The notes: generated by a model not told the origin, from the letters alone. 64,000 nucleotides of DNA from Symsagittifera roscoffensis (GCF_963678635.1 NC_087062.1:93037845-93101844); one strand, 5' to 3'; counted from the first letter of the stretch, positions 53,029-63,968 are shown. Translations and numbers: made by a program.

Positions 53029-55770
53029 GGCTCTTTTTCCTTCCCCCTCCCCCTCACTCAAACATGAATTTTATGGTCTAACGAATGCTTTTACAAGGTG
53101 AAGACCTAATATGTTTGTCATGACCTAATTATTCTGCGTGTCAATTTTCATGACTATCGGACAAAGTGAACAGTAACTTCAATTATAAAAATTTGCAGGT
53201 GGGGGGAAAAGGAAAAAGAGCCCAGATTTTTTCATGGCCTTACTTTTTTTTAAATTTGGTTTAAAAAATAAGTTTTACATTTTGTTTTACATTTTACTGT
53301 TTTACTATTAAACAGTAAAATGTAAAATTCACAAAAAAAGACTGACGTCTATTTATGAAAATGGATTTTAATTATCAGATTTCCCAGCAAAATGAAAATT
53401 TAAGCTATTCAATCAATTTTCTCAAATTGATTTTGGCTCTTTTCCTACCCCTCTCGTAAATCCGAAAAAAAAATCTGTTCAAAAATTGTTCACACGGTTT
53501 TTTTTTGCAGTGAGAAACGTTGAAGAAACATGTTCAACTATTCACGCTGACACGTTTCAGTGCAAATTATAACATGAAAAAATGTTTTAAATAGACTTTC
53601 ATATATGGAATTTGGTGAAACCCAAAATGGCGAACTGGAAAAGAGCCTTGATTTCTTTTGCCAACTCTTTTTAGCTCCCCCTTTTGCTTTTTTATGAAAT
53701 TCAATATATGAAAGTAAAATGTGTCTGCGTGAACAAGTGAACAATACAACAATACAACATTTCTTACATGCAAATTGCCGTGTGAACAATTTACGAAAGG
53801 TTTTATTAGGTAGTTTTAAGATGGAGGTGGGAAACTGAAAAAAAAACCATTTCATCATAAGTGTTTCTATCGTAAGATCGTCTTGAAAATTAAAAGCAAA
53901 AAAACTCCAAAAAAGTGTTAGAGTCACAAAAACATAATCGAGTTCTAGTTTCGAAGGTGAATTTTAGTTTGTAGTTCTCTCCGCGGAATGAAAAGTAACC
54001 TAATGATCCAGTTGTCTCACACTGGATTTTTCTTATAAATTGACAACCAAAAATTGTTCCAGAAATTTATAGAGCAGTATTGCCACCATTTTTTTTGGCT
54101 TTTAATTTCAAAAAGTAAGATTTATGAAAAAAAAAAAAATTTCTGATTCTTTGTTTTCATAAATATTTTTCTAAATATTTCTTGGCTAACTTTTTTCCCT
54201 TGCGTTCATCAATTCTTTTCCAACTGCCTGATGGCTGTATCCAAATAGCTAGCCTCAGTAGCTGCAAATAGCTCGGACCATTTTTTGAGCAGGGTTAAAT
54301 CGTCTTTCACACGTTTAAAGAAAGAAGTATATGGCGTGTTAACTTTTCAAAATTTAGGGTAGGGAAATGGGAAGTTGTCAAGCATCCATAATTTCATTTA
54401 AAATGATCGCAGATAAAATAGTTTTTCAAGTTTGAGCTCAGTGTGTTAGTACATTTCACATGGCTTGCAAAACATCAAAAGTGGCTAGTTATCAGTTTAA
54501 AAAGTGTAAGCAAAAACAGAAAGAGCAAAAAGCATTACTTTTTTTCTTCAAAAATTGGAACAAGAATCTAATTTTTTTTCGGAAGTTCAATTATTTTACA
54601 ATTATCTATAGTATGGAAAATGTCTTGAGTGTGCATGTGCGTAGAAATTGCTTCTTGTTCTAAATTTCCGAAACAAAAGAATCAAAGTAGTTGGTTTTTT
54701 GTGTAGCGGCAGTTTTTATTTGTGTTCAGGGCCATTACTTTTAACACTTTACTGTTCTCAATCAATTACGAGCGAAAGGACAAAAAACGGCTCTTTTTCC
54801 TTACCCCCTTCCCCACATTGCACCAATTTGCTTGTGTAACGAGAGGATTTACAAGATTAATTTTGAAAATTAAAAATGTTTGTCGTAGCCTATTCAGTCC
54901 GCACGAAAAAACGAAAAAAAAAATTAAAATGAATGTGGTCAAATTCTTTTTTCCAATCCATTAGATCTCACTAACAACTCCTCTCACTAAAAATTTTTGA
55001 GCAACTGAAATTGATATTGCTGAATTATCAGATCAAAAACTATCAAACGAGTATCAAATGTAACTTCGCCTAATTTTTGTGAAATAAAAATGAAAATTGA
55101 ATGACACTTTTAACGTAACAGTTTCCTTGAACCGGAAAATACTTACTCACGTTAGATCTTTCAAGACCTAATTAGACTTATATCAAGCCAAGAGAAAAAA
55201 AACTGAATTAGAAAAAGGGGAGAAAATAAGGGATTACTCGAAACGTTTCTTTATACGGAAAAGTCTCGTCTTCACCTTTAGTGTTTTTTTTTAGTTTTTG
55301 TCAGGACTCCTTTGAATAAAAGCTGTTTAAATTTTTTTAATTTTCAATAATGCGTAATTAAAACAACACAAAAGTGAAATCTATTTTGGAAAACCACAAC
55401 CTACCCAGGTTTACCAAACATGCAAACATGCAATTTTGATATATGAAAATTTCTCGTCTTGCGATTTCCAGAAAAACATGCGTACAAAAAATTGTATATA
55501 ACCTCTATGATGAGCAGTGTTTACACAAAAAAAATGCATGACAAGCAGCGTGAAATTTGAATGATTAGTGAAACTCCAATAAAGTTAGGTGTTGACGGAT
55601 AAGCTGCACGGATAAATTGAAACTCATGCCTTTCTATCAAAGCAATTGTAATTTTTCTCGCAGAATCAGGTGCAAAAAAGTTACTTTTCGTGTAGGGCGA
55701 GAAGGTTTTGCAGTTAAAAATAAAATGGTTGAACAGAGTTCCGTTTTTTTTATACATTAAGAGGGCAAAC
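53029..55770. mobile_element. hAT-type MITE series and spacer (copy B of 15,741-18,465)
   Basis: 53,029-53,222 (target duplication CAGATTTT on both sides), about 53,432-53,648, 53,663-53,847 and 54,790 onward repeat the copy-A series. A hairpin-ended ~300-bp repeat lies at 53,930-54,240. The minus-strand frame at 55,521-55,841 corresponds to 18,256-18,522. No recognised gene. Confidence 0.6.
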
Positions 55771-55792
55771 TGTGCATTTTGTGATTTGTAAG

Positions 55793-56320
55793 CGGATTCC
55801 GCAATGGGCCAAAAACAGATATATTGCGGAATCCGCAACATTGCTACTTTTTTTGATCTTGTTCACTGTTTTGGATTCCACGGACAAGAGACTAAAACAC
55901 TGTATTTCTCAAAATTGCTCCAAAAACAGGCTACTTTGCGGAATCTGCAACAAAATTTGTGGAACCCGCAACAAATTTTGCGGAATTCGGAACAGTTTGG
56001 GGAAATATGAAAAAATAATAATATATGAATTTAGTAAAATTGAGCTGTCGTGAAATCCGCACCTGTAAGCAGCATCCAGAAAATCTAAGCGGATTCCGCA
56101 AATCGTAAACCCATTTACATTTGCGGAATCCACTTACGTTTGGTGAATCCGTAACAACTACCTATATTTGCTCGTTGCGGAACCCGCAACAAAACTAATG
56201 TACCGACAAAATTCACACTACAGGTATTTTTACGCGAAATCCACGGAAATTTTGTTAGTGGAATTTTAATACTAGTAGTTTAAACACTTGTCTCTGGAAT
56301 CCACAAACACACAGACACAA
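55793..56320. repeat. GCGGA(A/T)TCCGC palindrome cluster
   Basis: At least nine full or near matches to the 11-bp palindrome GCGGAATCCGC occur in about 400 bp: AAGCGGATTCCGCAATG, TTGCGGAATCCGCAAC, TTGCGGAATCTGCAAC, GTGGAACCCGCAAC, TTGCGGAATTCGG, AAGCGGATTCCGCAAA, TTGCGGAATCCACTTACG and GTTGCGGAACCCGCAAC among them. They are not a regular tandem. The cluster spans the point where copy A is gapped, which suggests it disrupts assembly. Confidence 0.75.
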
Positions 56321-56858
56321 AATTGTCCGCCTATCCAGTGCACAGTTTGGCCTCGTAATGTAAAAATTTAGGCGTATCGTTGTAATATTTGTGAACATAT
56401 AATATAAACCTAATTGGGGTCATTGTTTTGTTTGCGTGAAACATTAAACTTAGATGATAGGTAAAAGTTTTCAACGCAAAATTTTTGTTCGTGAATTGCT
56501 TTTTCGAGCGCAGAAAAACAATTTTTTTTTGCTAATTTTAGGTTTCCTCGTCGTACTATTTTAACACAAAAAAGGATGACTTTCTCATCCTTATAGATCA
56601 AAAACTTCAAGGCCGTCGAATAGCCTATAAATTTGTTTTTAAACTAAATTAAACCGATTCTAACTGAACTTAACTGTGTCTTTTAAACAGTGTTAAAAAC
56701 TTGTGAATTAAATAATTTGATTATTTTTTGTCCATTCATTCGCTTTATTAAACTGGACATAAATAATTTTTTCTTGGGAGAACAACCCAGGTAAATAATC
56801 ATGTTTGAATTTTTTTTGAAGAAATCTAGTTCTTTAATTTTGTCACAAAGTATTTCAG
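56321..56858. other. Spacer, no gene seen
   Basis: AT-rich with short minus-strand ORFs of no distinctive content. The polypyrimidine-like TTTAATTTTGTCACAAAGTA runs into the acceptor at 56,858. Confidence 0.45.
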
Positions 56859-56904
56859 GACTCAGGAGGTTCGAGAAAAAACGGAAGTAATGAGAAAAAA
56901 AGAG
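56859..56904 (+). CDS. Candidate small internal exon (46 nt)
   Basis: Acceptor ACAAAGTATTTCAG|GACT and a consensus donor AAAGAG|GTAAGT bound a purine-rich block. Open frames are DSGGSRKNGSNEKKR (phase 0 in, phase 1 out, which fits the acceptor at 60,306) and TQEVREKTEVMRKKE (phase 2 in, phase 0 out). The third frame meets TAA. It is the same charged, low-complexity type as the other linker exons, consistent with a variable N-terminal region of the transporter. Inclusion needs a preceding exon ending in phase 0, not identified. Confidence 0.45.
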
Positions 56905-56992
56905 GTAAGTTCTCACTTTTTAAACCATTTTCCATGTATAGACACATATTGCGGTGGCTTCATTCATAATATTTTGTGTGAGGATTATTATT

Positions 56993-58074
56993 GTTCCGAC
57001 TTTCGATACGAAAGTAACGGAATATTTGTGCTCGGGGTGGGTTTTTTTTCTTCAGACAAATTTCGACTTTTTAACTAGCCATTTTTGACGGAATTTTTTT
57101 ATATCAATCAAAAGGTATTGTTGTCCTGAGCTTAAATTTGAAAGAATATTTCACCTGTGATCTTTTTTTGTAAGTTATGAGGGTTTAAAGATTACCATTT
57201 TGGCTAATTTGGGACAATTAACGCGCGATATATTTCGCGCTATTAACGCGTAAGCGGAGATTTAATCCGTCTTAGAATCGTTCATAATTGGTTGAAAGAA
57301 GCTTATTTGCCTTAATTGATTTGTTACAAGGAGCTAAATCTATTCTTTTGTAGTTTATATGGCGTGTGGGGTGATGATTTTCATGGAAAAAAAAAATTCA
57401 AATTTGAAGAAAAAAAGTTTTTCATTTTTTTTACATTTAGTTTGTTAATGATATTTATTTTATTACTGCTTCACAAACCTTAAAAGGCAGTCGGAACATT
57501 CAGGGCTTCGCCCTGATACGAGCAGTCTTGTTGTTCCGACTTTCGATACGAAAGTAACGGAATATTTGTGCTCGGGGTGGGTTTTTTTTTTTCTTCAGAC
57601 AAATTTCGACTTTTTAGCTAGCCATTTTTGACAAAATTTTTTAATATCATTCGAAAGCCATTGTTGTCCTAAACTTAAATTTGAAAAAATATTTCACCTG
57701 TGATCATTTTTTGTAAAGTTATGAGGGTTTAAAGATTGCCATTTTGGCCATTTTGACCAATTTGGGACAATTAACGCGCGACATAATTCGCGCTATTAAC
57801 GCGTAAGCGTAGATTTAATCCGTCTTATAAATCGTTCCAAATTGGTTGAACGAAGCTTATTTGCCATAATTGATTTGTTACAAGGAACGAAATCTATCTT
57901 TTTGTACTTTATATAGCGTGTGGGGGGATGATTTTCACAAAAAATTTCAAATTTTGGAAAAAAAATTTTCATTTTATTTTATTTCATTTCATTTTTTATG
58001 TTATTATTGCTGCTCCATAAACCTTAAAAGGCAGTCGGAACCTTCAGGGCTTCGCCCTGATACGAGCAGTCTTG
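56993..58074 (+). mobile_element. Head-to-tail tandem of two Helentron-like elements
   Basis: The first copy, 56,993-57,530 (GTTCCGACTTTCGATACGAA ... CAGGGCTTCGCCCTG, ATACGAGCAGTCTTG), is followed after only TT by the second copy, 57,533-58,074, with the same start and end. The two differ by scattered substitutions and indels, so they are not an assembly echo. Head-to-tail joining without intervening host DNA is characteristic of rolling-circle transposition. No Rep/helicase ORF is present in either. Confidence 0.85.
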
Positions 58075-58939
58075 TTTAATTTATTGTTTATTATTTATGA
58101 AAGACATGTAATAAAGTTTAAAGAGTTGGGTACCGTCCTGATTAAGATAGTATCTCATGTCAATTCTACAATGTATGTTTTTGGTTCTATTTATGACGTT
58201 TTGACGTATGTTTTACAATGTATGTTTTTGACGTCTATTTATAATCACAATCTGTGGAAACTTGAATTTAGTAACTTCAAATTAATTTGGAGTTGAAGCA
58301 TACATTTTTTGACGCGGATACACCATTAAGCTGATACGTTTCAAGAGTCATGGGAGGCGAAGAATGTTTTCATGAGTCGATGCAAGTGGTTCAGACTGTT
58401 ACATACGTCAGGAGTATACAATAAAATTAGTTTAAGCTCAACTTTTGAGCCTGAACTAATTGATTTTTATTGTTTTTTTTTGATGAAATGTATTAATGGA
58501 AATTAGTCAAGGCTCAATTTTTTTTGCTGTTTGATTTTTGATTTTCTTTTAATCCAATTTATTTTTTTTGTTAAAAGGAAGGAAAAATCAAACATTGAAT
58601 AGCATAAGTGTAAAAGTCTTGAAAACCGTGATCGACCGTGTTTTTTTTCGAAAAAGGAATTAAGGGAAATTTCCAGCAAATACAAAACTTTAATTATCAT
58701 AACAGTTTTTGCAAATTCATTTTAACTGCATCACATTTAAAAAGTGTCAACCATGATTTGCTCTAGAAAATCAAAGAGCTTCAAGAACATCTATTTTTTT
58801 CTTTGAACTTCAAAAGTTTGCATTTTTTCAAAAAAAAGTTCGAAAGTTCGTTGTTCTTTTCTGTTTATTTGTTCACACATTTGAAGCTTGATGTTTTCGT
58901 AGTTTTCAATATAAAGTATGCAAACTTTTATACAAAATT
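58075..58939. other. Spacer with a degraded hairpin-type repeat
   Basis: 58,620-58,870 shows decayed blocks of the ~300-bp repeat (AATTTCCAGCAAATACAAAA, TTTGCTCTAGAAAATCAAAG, TTTCTTTGAACTTCAAAAGT). No supported gene. Confidence 0.4.
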
Positions 58940-58941
58940 TG

Positions 58942-59033
58942 TCGTTCCGAATTTCCAAAAAAAAGTGCGGAATATTTAAGCTTGGGGTAATTTTTAGTTC
59001 CAACATTCAGAGGTTAGGAATTAGAAAAAGTGA

Positions 59034-59090
<57 letters not shown>

Positions 59091-59496
59091 GTATCTTTTT
59101 CAATTGAAATCAATCTCCAAAAGTCTCTTTGCTCAGAAAGGATCAATTACCGGATTTTTGTATTCACAGAAGGGTTGAGCTTACCATTATGCTAACTTTA
59201 TTTAAGGAAGCTGTGAAACGAGTCAAGCTACACTGCTCGTTTAATATTTAGACGCTGAAAGTCTAACGCAAAAAGTTCACCTGTAATAAAACATACCACA
59301 ATCCAAAACTGTCTCAAGTTGATTTGAAGCAACCTCATTGGTCGTAACAATTCCATACAGGACTCTTTTTTCAATTTAGAAATTCGTTCAAAATTATTAG
59401 CTTTCAATGCTTTTTGGAATAATCTTTTTGAGACCTATTAAAAAGCAATAGGAACATTCAGGTTTTTGCATTGATTTTTTGATATACAAGCAGTCT
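58942..59496 (+). mobile_element. Old Helentron-like remnant containing a (TA)n microsatellite
   Basis: A decayed 5' end (GTTCCGAATTTCC...GTGCGGAATATTT, then GCTTGGGGTAATTTTT) and a decayed 3' end (AATAGGAACATTCAGGTTTT ... ATACAAGCAGTCTTC) frame the region. A pure TA run of about 25 repeats lies at 59,038-59,088. Confidence 0.5.
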
Positions 59497-60014
59497 TCTT
59501 CATGTGGATGAAAGTAGTTCGGACTTCTTATATAGGTCGCGATGATTTTTTCTTTTGTTTTTGGGAAACGTCTTAAGAATTTGTTCAGGCTCAAAAAACA
59601 TTTTTCGCGGCTGACTTCTGACCAAAATGTTTTCATTTTGCAACATAATTTTGTTGGTAGCTCCAATGTAGAAAACTTTTATAAGGCTGTGATCATGTTT
59701 TACTGTGTTTTAATGCATTGAGTTCGGCATCGTTGGCGACTAATTCGACGCCTTTTATTCAAATTGTGATAATTAAAAAGCTTGAAAGTGAAGCAATCAG
59801 TCGTTGAGCTGTTTGTGAAAAGAAAAATTGGCTTTAGCTAAGGTGCTTCTAAGTTATGCGCATAACTATGAACCGGCTTAAAACAAATCACGCTTGGTGG
59901 CTCTTGCATGAGACTGGACTTGGTGCCCCAGTCAAAGTAGCTTGCTTATAGGCATGGTTGGATATGGTTAGCCGTATGTGTGTCTTAATTATATCGTTCT
60001 ATCGAACCATCAGC
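59497..60014. other. Spacer, no gene seen
   Basis: Less AT-rich in places (59,860-59,960, for example GGTGCCCCAGTCAAAGTAGC), but frames are short and no splice pair stands out. Confidence 0.4.
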
Positions 60015-60292
60015 GAAAAAACGTGAACGATTTCTAGCTTCGAAAGTGGAATTTAGTTTATCGATTTCCAGCAGAATAAAAGCTTTACCTTTTGATTCAG
60101 TTTTCTCAAGTTGGGTTAATGTTATCAGAAAATTTCCTATCATAAATTTTTCTTGAAATTCAAAGAGCTATATATATCTTTTTTTTCTCTCTGAAATTCG
60201 AAAATTGAGATTTTTTCAACAAAGTCAGAATTTTTTTCTGTTTACTTGCATTCTTTACTCCTTTCAAACTGCCAGCTGGCTATGTTCTAATT
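60015..60292 (+). repeat. Hairpin-ended ~300-bp repeat abutting an exon
   Basis: CGAAAAAACGTGAACGATTT, then TTCGAAAGTGGAATTTAG, TTTCCAGCAGAATAAAAGCT, TTGATTCAGTTTTCTCAAGT and GAAATTCGAAAATTGAGAT. It ends with the hairpin AACTGCCAGCTGGC followed by TATGTTC. It stops about 20 bases before the acceptor of the 60,306 exon, so the repeat supplies the upstream intron sequence. Confidence 0.75.
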
Positions 60293-60305
60293 TTGAACAT
60301 TTTAG

Positions 60306-60449
60306 CGAGCTCCAAGCCCCATGGCAACCAGGATGGCAACGATGACCAGACGGGGTCGGAACAGTCGGCCAGACGGCAGAAGGAGGATGCTACTCTGGAG
60401 ACAGTGAAGAAGGACAAAGAGCAGGATTCGGAGGACTCCTTCCGAAGAG
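60306..60449 (+). CDS. ABCG transporter exon: charged N-terminal linker
   Basis: Acceptor TTTTGAACATTTTAG|CG and donor CGAAGAG|GTAATT enclose 144 nt of markedly GC-rich, codon-like sequence. It enters with two bases (needs phase 1) and reads SSKPHGNQDGNDDQTGSEQS, then ARRQKEDATLETVKKDKEQD and SEDSFRR, leaving phase 1. It is hydrophilic and acidic/basic, likely cytosolic and disordered, as often found ahead of the nucleotide-binding domain. It is compatible in phase with the candidate first exons and with the microexon or ABC exon downstream. Confidence 0.8.
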
Positions 60450-63400
60450 GTAATTTTTACGACCTTAAACAAAATCAAAGTTATTTACACGGAATCAATC
60501 TAGCTTTTGAAAGTCAGTTCAATTAAAAAGTTATAACCCTCTGCATTTTTTTCATACGTTCACAGAATTAGCGCTTTCTAATTTGCGTCATTAACTAACG
60601 TTTACAGATTGATAGCCTTTGAAATCGTGCTGCTTGTTTTTGCCAGATCTAGACAGAATAACACCAGCGGATGTTAAATAACTTGAAGAATTTTAAATTT
60701 GGATCTGCTTATATTCTCATGTCGATATGCTTATTAACTAATTATTTATGGTGCGACTGTTCATTACTTTTATTAAGAGATTCTTACGTAGTTTCTTATT
60801 TTTAATTGGAATGAAGAACTGACCAAATCAAACTTGGGGTTACTCTACGGTCGACTTTTTCGCGCTACTATGATAAATTGGGATCGTCTTGGACCGATTT
60901 CAGAATCTGAAATAGTGAAGACTAACTGGAAAGAACTGCCGAAATAGCTTGCTTATATAAATGACAATTGAAAAAAAGTTTGACAGCATTTTTCTCTGAA
61001 ATTAATATTTGATGGTTTGACTGAATGCTCTCTCTTTCTATTACTGTTGTATATTTCGAAAGAAAATTCTTTTACTTGCTACCAGATTCAATAAATGGAA
61101 GAGAAAACAAGACTGCTCGTATCAGGGCCAAACCCTGAATGTTCCGGCTGCCCTTCAATGTCTTTGAAATTGCAAATAATTTATACAATTTTCAAAAAAA
61201 AACATTTATTTCGAATACTCCGAACATGATGGTTACAACAAAAGTCTTGCTTCAATTTACTTTGGATCGGTTTATGAGCAAAATAAGTTACTGCTTACGC
61301 GCGTAAATTAATAGCGTGATTTATTTCAATAATTGGCGCAAATTAGCCGAATTGGCAATTATCAAAAGGCCGTAACTTTCTGGAAAATGATAGCAGATAA
61401 AAATTAATTTGAAATTGGCTCATGGCGACAGTTTTTATCAGATGGGATAAAAAATTTTGTTCAAAACAGCCAGTTAAGAAGTTGAAATAGGGCTACAAAA
61501 AAAACATCCAGAGCACAAATATTTGGTCACTTTCTTCGACAGTCGGACCAATAACAGAAAATGAGTTCAACGAATCAGAAGAAACAGTCTAGCCAACAGG
61601 AAAAATTGTTTAAAATGTAATCGTTTTTTATAGTTTTTACAGTTTGATAGAACAAGATTGACTAATTTTAGTAAATTGACTGCAAATTTTGTTCCGTTTT
61701 TCGCTTATACCATCCAAATAAACCGATGCATGGACCTCATAAAAGTTCACCTGTGATCAAATTTTGTAAAAAAAGGGCTTGAAAACTGCTAGTTTGGCAA
61801 ATTTAGGATTAATTATATGCAATTTATTGAGTTCTTACAACAAGCTTAAGAGGCGGATTAATGCATTCCAAGTTTACTCGAGGCAATTCATGTGCAGGAA
61901 TTGTATTCTTTGGCATATTTTAGTTTATTTTTGGCGCCGGTTCTGTCAAAATAACAGCGTGTTCGACAACAAACAGGTGTTTGTTGGCAATCATCAAGTT
62001 TCCGCTTGAATAAATCAAAGTTGTAATTTACAAACAACAGTTTTGTAGACGTTTTTTTTTTCAAAAATATGAAAATTTGAGGCCTGTCCAAAAAATTAAC
62101 ATCTAAAACAATCAAATTTCACCTGAAAAAACAACACTGATTTATATTCTAGATTTTAAAATAAACGTAAAAGCAAACCCTACAGCACAATCAGTTAAAT
62201 CAATAATAAATTATTTAAATTATTGTAATCTTTAATTATTTCAAAACTGAAGCTGATGTTTGAACTTTTGGTTTTTTAACTTTGAAATCCAGACAACATT
62301 ATGTACAAAATGTTGTAAAAATTTTCTGTCAAAAATACTCAGTTAAAAAGTCGAAAATTAATTGATTAAAAAACTTCCCAAAGCACTTATATTCTGCGTT
62401 TTCGTCAAACATCGGAACAAGTCTTGTTATCAAACTACTAAAATTGGTCCATCTCGTTTAATCAAACTTCAGATGCTATTTAAAACAAATTAAACTTTAA
62501 TAAAAAAATTTTTGTGTCAGCCAGACTATTTTTCAAATTTAAGCATTTTATTTGTAAGTTTTGGGTAACCATTACTTTGACAGGAACTATTCTACTTTTC
62601 ACCTATTTCATTTTTCACATTTTTCATTTATTTTCGATCATTTCGTCCATTTTTTGTACAATAAAAAAACTATTTAATTGGCCATAATTGCAATCGGAAC
62701 GTTCAGGTTTGGCATTGCTTATATCAATCACACCTTGTTCATCTGATGTTCCATTAAAACTTTTCCATTAAAATCTTTTCCATTCCTCATGGTAAGTAAA
62801 TCAGAACAGAAATTGGGCGAAATAGTTGAATTGTAAACATACAAAAGCCTCCGAAATTTGAGAAGATTACCTTAGATCACGTAATACATCAATCTTTTTG
62901 TTCCGTCTTTTGAAGAAAGTGCGGAATATCTATGCCTGGTTTGGTTTTTTCATTTATTCGGTCAATTTTCGACTTGTTAACTAAGCGTTTTTGACGGAAT
63001 TTTGGGATACCATCTGAAAGATACTGTTATCTTAAACTCAAATTTAAAAAGTTATTTCACCTGTGATTATTTTTGTTACGTTACGACCGTTTGAAAATTG
63101 CAAATTTGGTCAACTTTGGATAACTAGATTGCAATATATTGTGTACTTATAAGAAGCGCAAGAAGCGAATTTATGCGTTCCAAATTGAATTGAGGCTAGC
63201 AGCTTAATCCTATTATTACAATACGAAATGCTAAACACATCCTCAGTGTTTTTATTAGCGCGTGGGGCAATAAAATGAAGAAAACTTGAAAAAAGGATTT
63301 TCTTCTTTTTTCTCAATTGTTCTGTCAATTATTCAACCAAAAAAAAAGTTTTCAGTTGACCTTAAATGCAATCGGAACATTCAAAGCTTTGCTCTGATAT

Positions 63401-63644
63401 ACGAGCAGTCATGTTTAAACTCTAAATTATCTCTGATTTCTTTTGCTTCCATTTAATTGTTTCGCTCAAGAGAAATTCTGTAAAAAATATTTTTGACTAG
63501 AGAGTAACTTATCAATGATTACACATTAATAAAAAGTATTTCGTTGTTTTCAGGGAAGGCAATTCAACTTTTGATTATATCATTTTTACAATCGTCTCTT
63601 TTACAACTCATTTCTGCCGCAATTCTACACTAATAACTTTTCAG
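60450..63644. other. Intron with Helentron-like copies of several ages
   Basis: Contains a reverse copy at 61,106-61,549 (AACAAGACTGCTCGTATCAG; 3' stem decayed). A very old one lies around 61,690-62,130 (CACCTGTGATCAAATTTTGT, GATTAATGCATTCCAAGTTT). Another 3' remnant is at 62,680-62,740 (AATCGGAACGTTCAGGTTTG). A forward copy runs 62,900-63,413. 60,450-61,100 shows nothing recognisable. Confidence 0.6.
62900..63413 (+). mobile_element. Diverged Helentron-like element
   Basis: GTTCCGTCTTTTGAAGAAAG at the 5' end and ATCGGAACATTCAAAGCTTT, then GCTCTGATATACGAGCAGTC at the 3' end. The 5' hairpin persists as TCTTT-TGA-AGAAAG-like pairing and the 3' hairpin as AAAGC-TTTGC-TCT-like, so both structures are decaying. 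The same internal 'CACCTGTGATTATTTTTGTT' block is present. Confidence 0.65.
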
Positions 63645-63659
63645 GGCGAAGACGGTTAG
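63645..63659 (+). CDS. Possible 15-nt microexon
   Basis: TAATAACTTTTCAG|GGCGAAGACGGTTAG|GTTACT. It is 15 nt, so including or skipping it keeps the frame: it would add GRRRL between the linker exon and the ABC exon. The following intron (63,660-63,696) would be only 37 nt, which is very short. The alternative is that 60,306-60,449 joins 63,697 directly. Confidence 0.4.
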   Translation, partial: GEDG

Positions 63660-63696
63660 GTTACTAATTGAAAACTTTGCTCCTTGTTGTTTTAAG

Positions 63697-63968
63697 CACC
63701 CTCCATCATTTACACCGAACGGGTCCAAGGTGCGTCCATGGCTTGGAAAGACATCAACATGTTCGTCAAAGCAGGCAAGTGTTGCTCAAAAACAAAAAAG
63801 CAGCTGTTGACAAATGTGAGTGGACACATTTCGAAAGGGGAGATTATGGCGCTGATGGGACCTTCAGGAAGTGGGAAAACGACTATTCTGGATGTATTGG
63901 CAGACAGGGTTAAGAAAGCGGAGATTACAGGAGAAATTCTGATTAACGGGAAGCCACGAGATCAAAAG
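63697..63968 (+). CDS. ABCG-type ABC transporter, nucleotide-binding domain exon (partial gene)
   Basis: Acceptor TTGTTGTTTTAAG|CA and donor CAAAAG|GTAGAG enclose 272 nt that enter needing phase 1 and leave in phase 0. The 90 codons read PSIIYTERVQGASMAWKDIN ... KKQLLTNVSGHISKGEIMAL and then the Walker A motif MGPSGSGKTTILDVLADR, followed by a segment ending ITGEILINGKPRDQK. The 'L-L-x-N-V-S-G ... G-E-I-x-A-L-M-G-P-S-G-S-G-K-T-T-x-L-D-x-L-A' pattern is the ABCG (White/PDR) signature. The domain binds and hydrolyses ATP to drive export by the membrane domain encoded beyond the window. Signature, Walker B and membrane segments are not in view, so half versus full transporter is undecided. Confidence 0.93.

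Larger units (their letters stand above)
24697..55962. repeat. Large direct duplication, copy B
   Basis: Collinear with 1-18,644 in the same orientation. The 12.6 kb of extra length is explained mainly by private insertions: an LTR element (34,124-44,034), a TIR composite (26,626-27,513), hAT-type MITEs (45,061 and 51,170), mariner-type foldbacks (48,148 and 49,581) and Helentron-like elements (50,411 and 51,404-52,897). Homology is readable up to at least 55,962, where copy A enters the N gap. Confidence 0.93.

Noticed and set aside
53538-53927. 129-codon minus-strand ORF (and 16,258-16,569)
   Set aside because: Covers MITE termini; contains translated TIR sequence. No coding signal beyond openness.
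59038-59178. ORF with a long Tyr-Ile repeat
   Set aside because: It is a translation of the (TA)n microsatellite.
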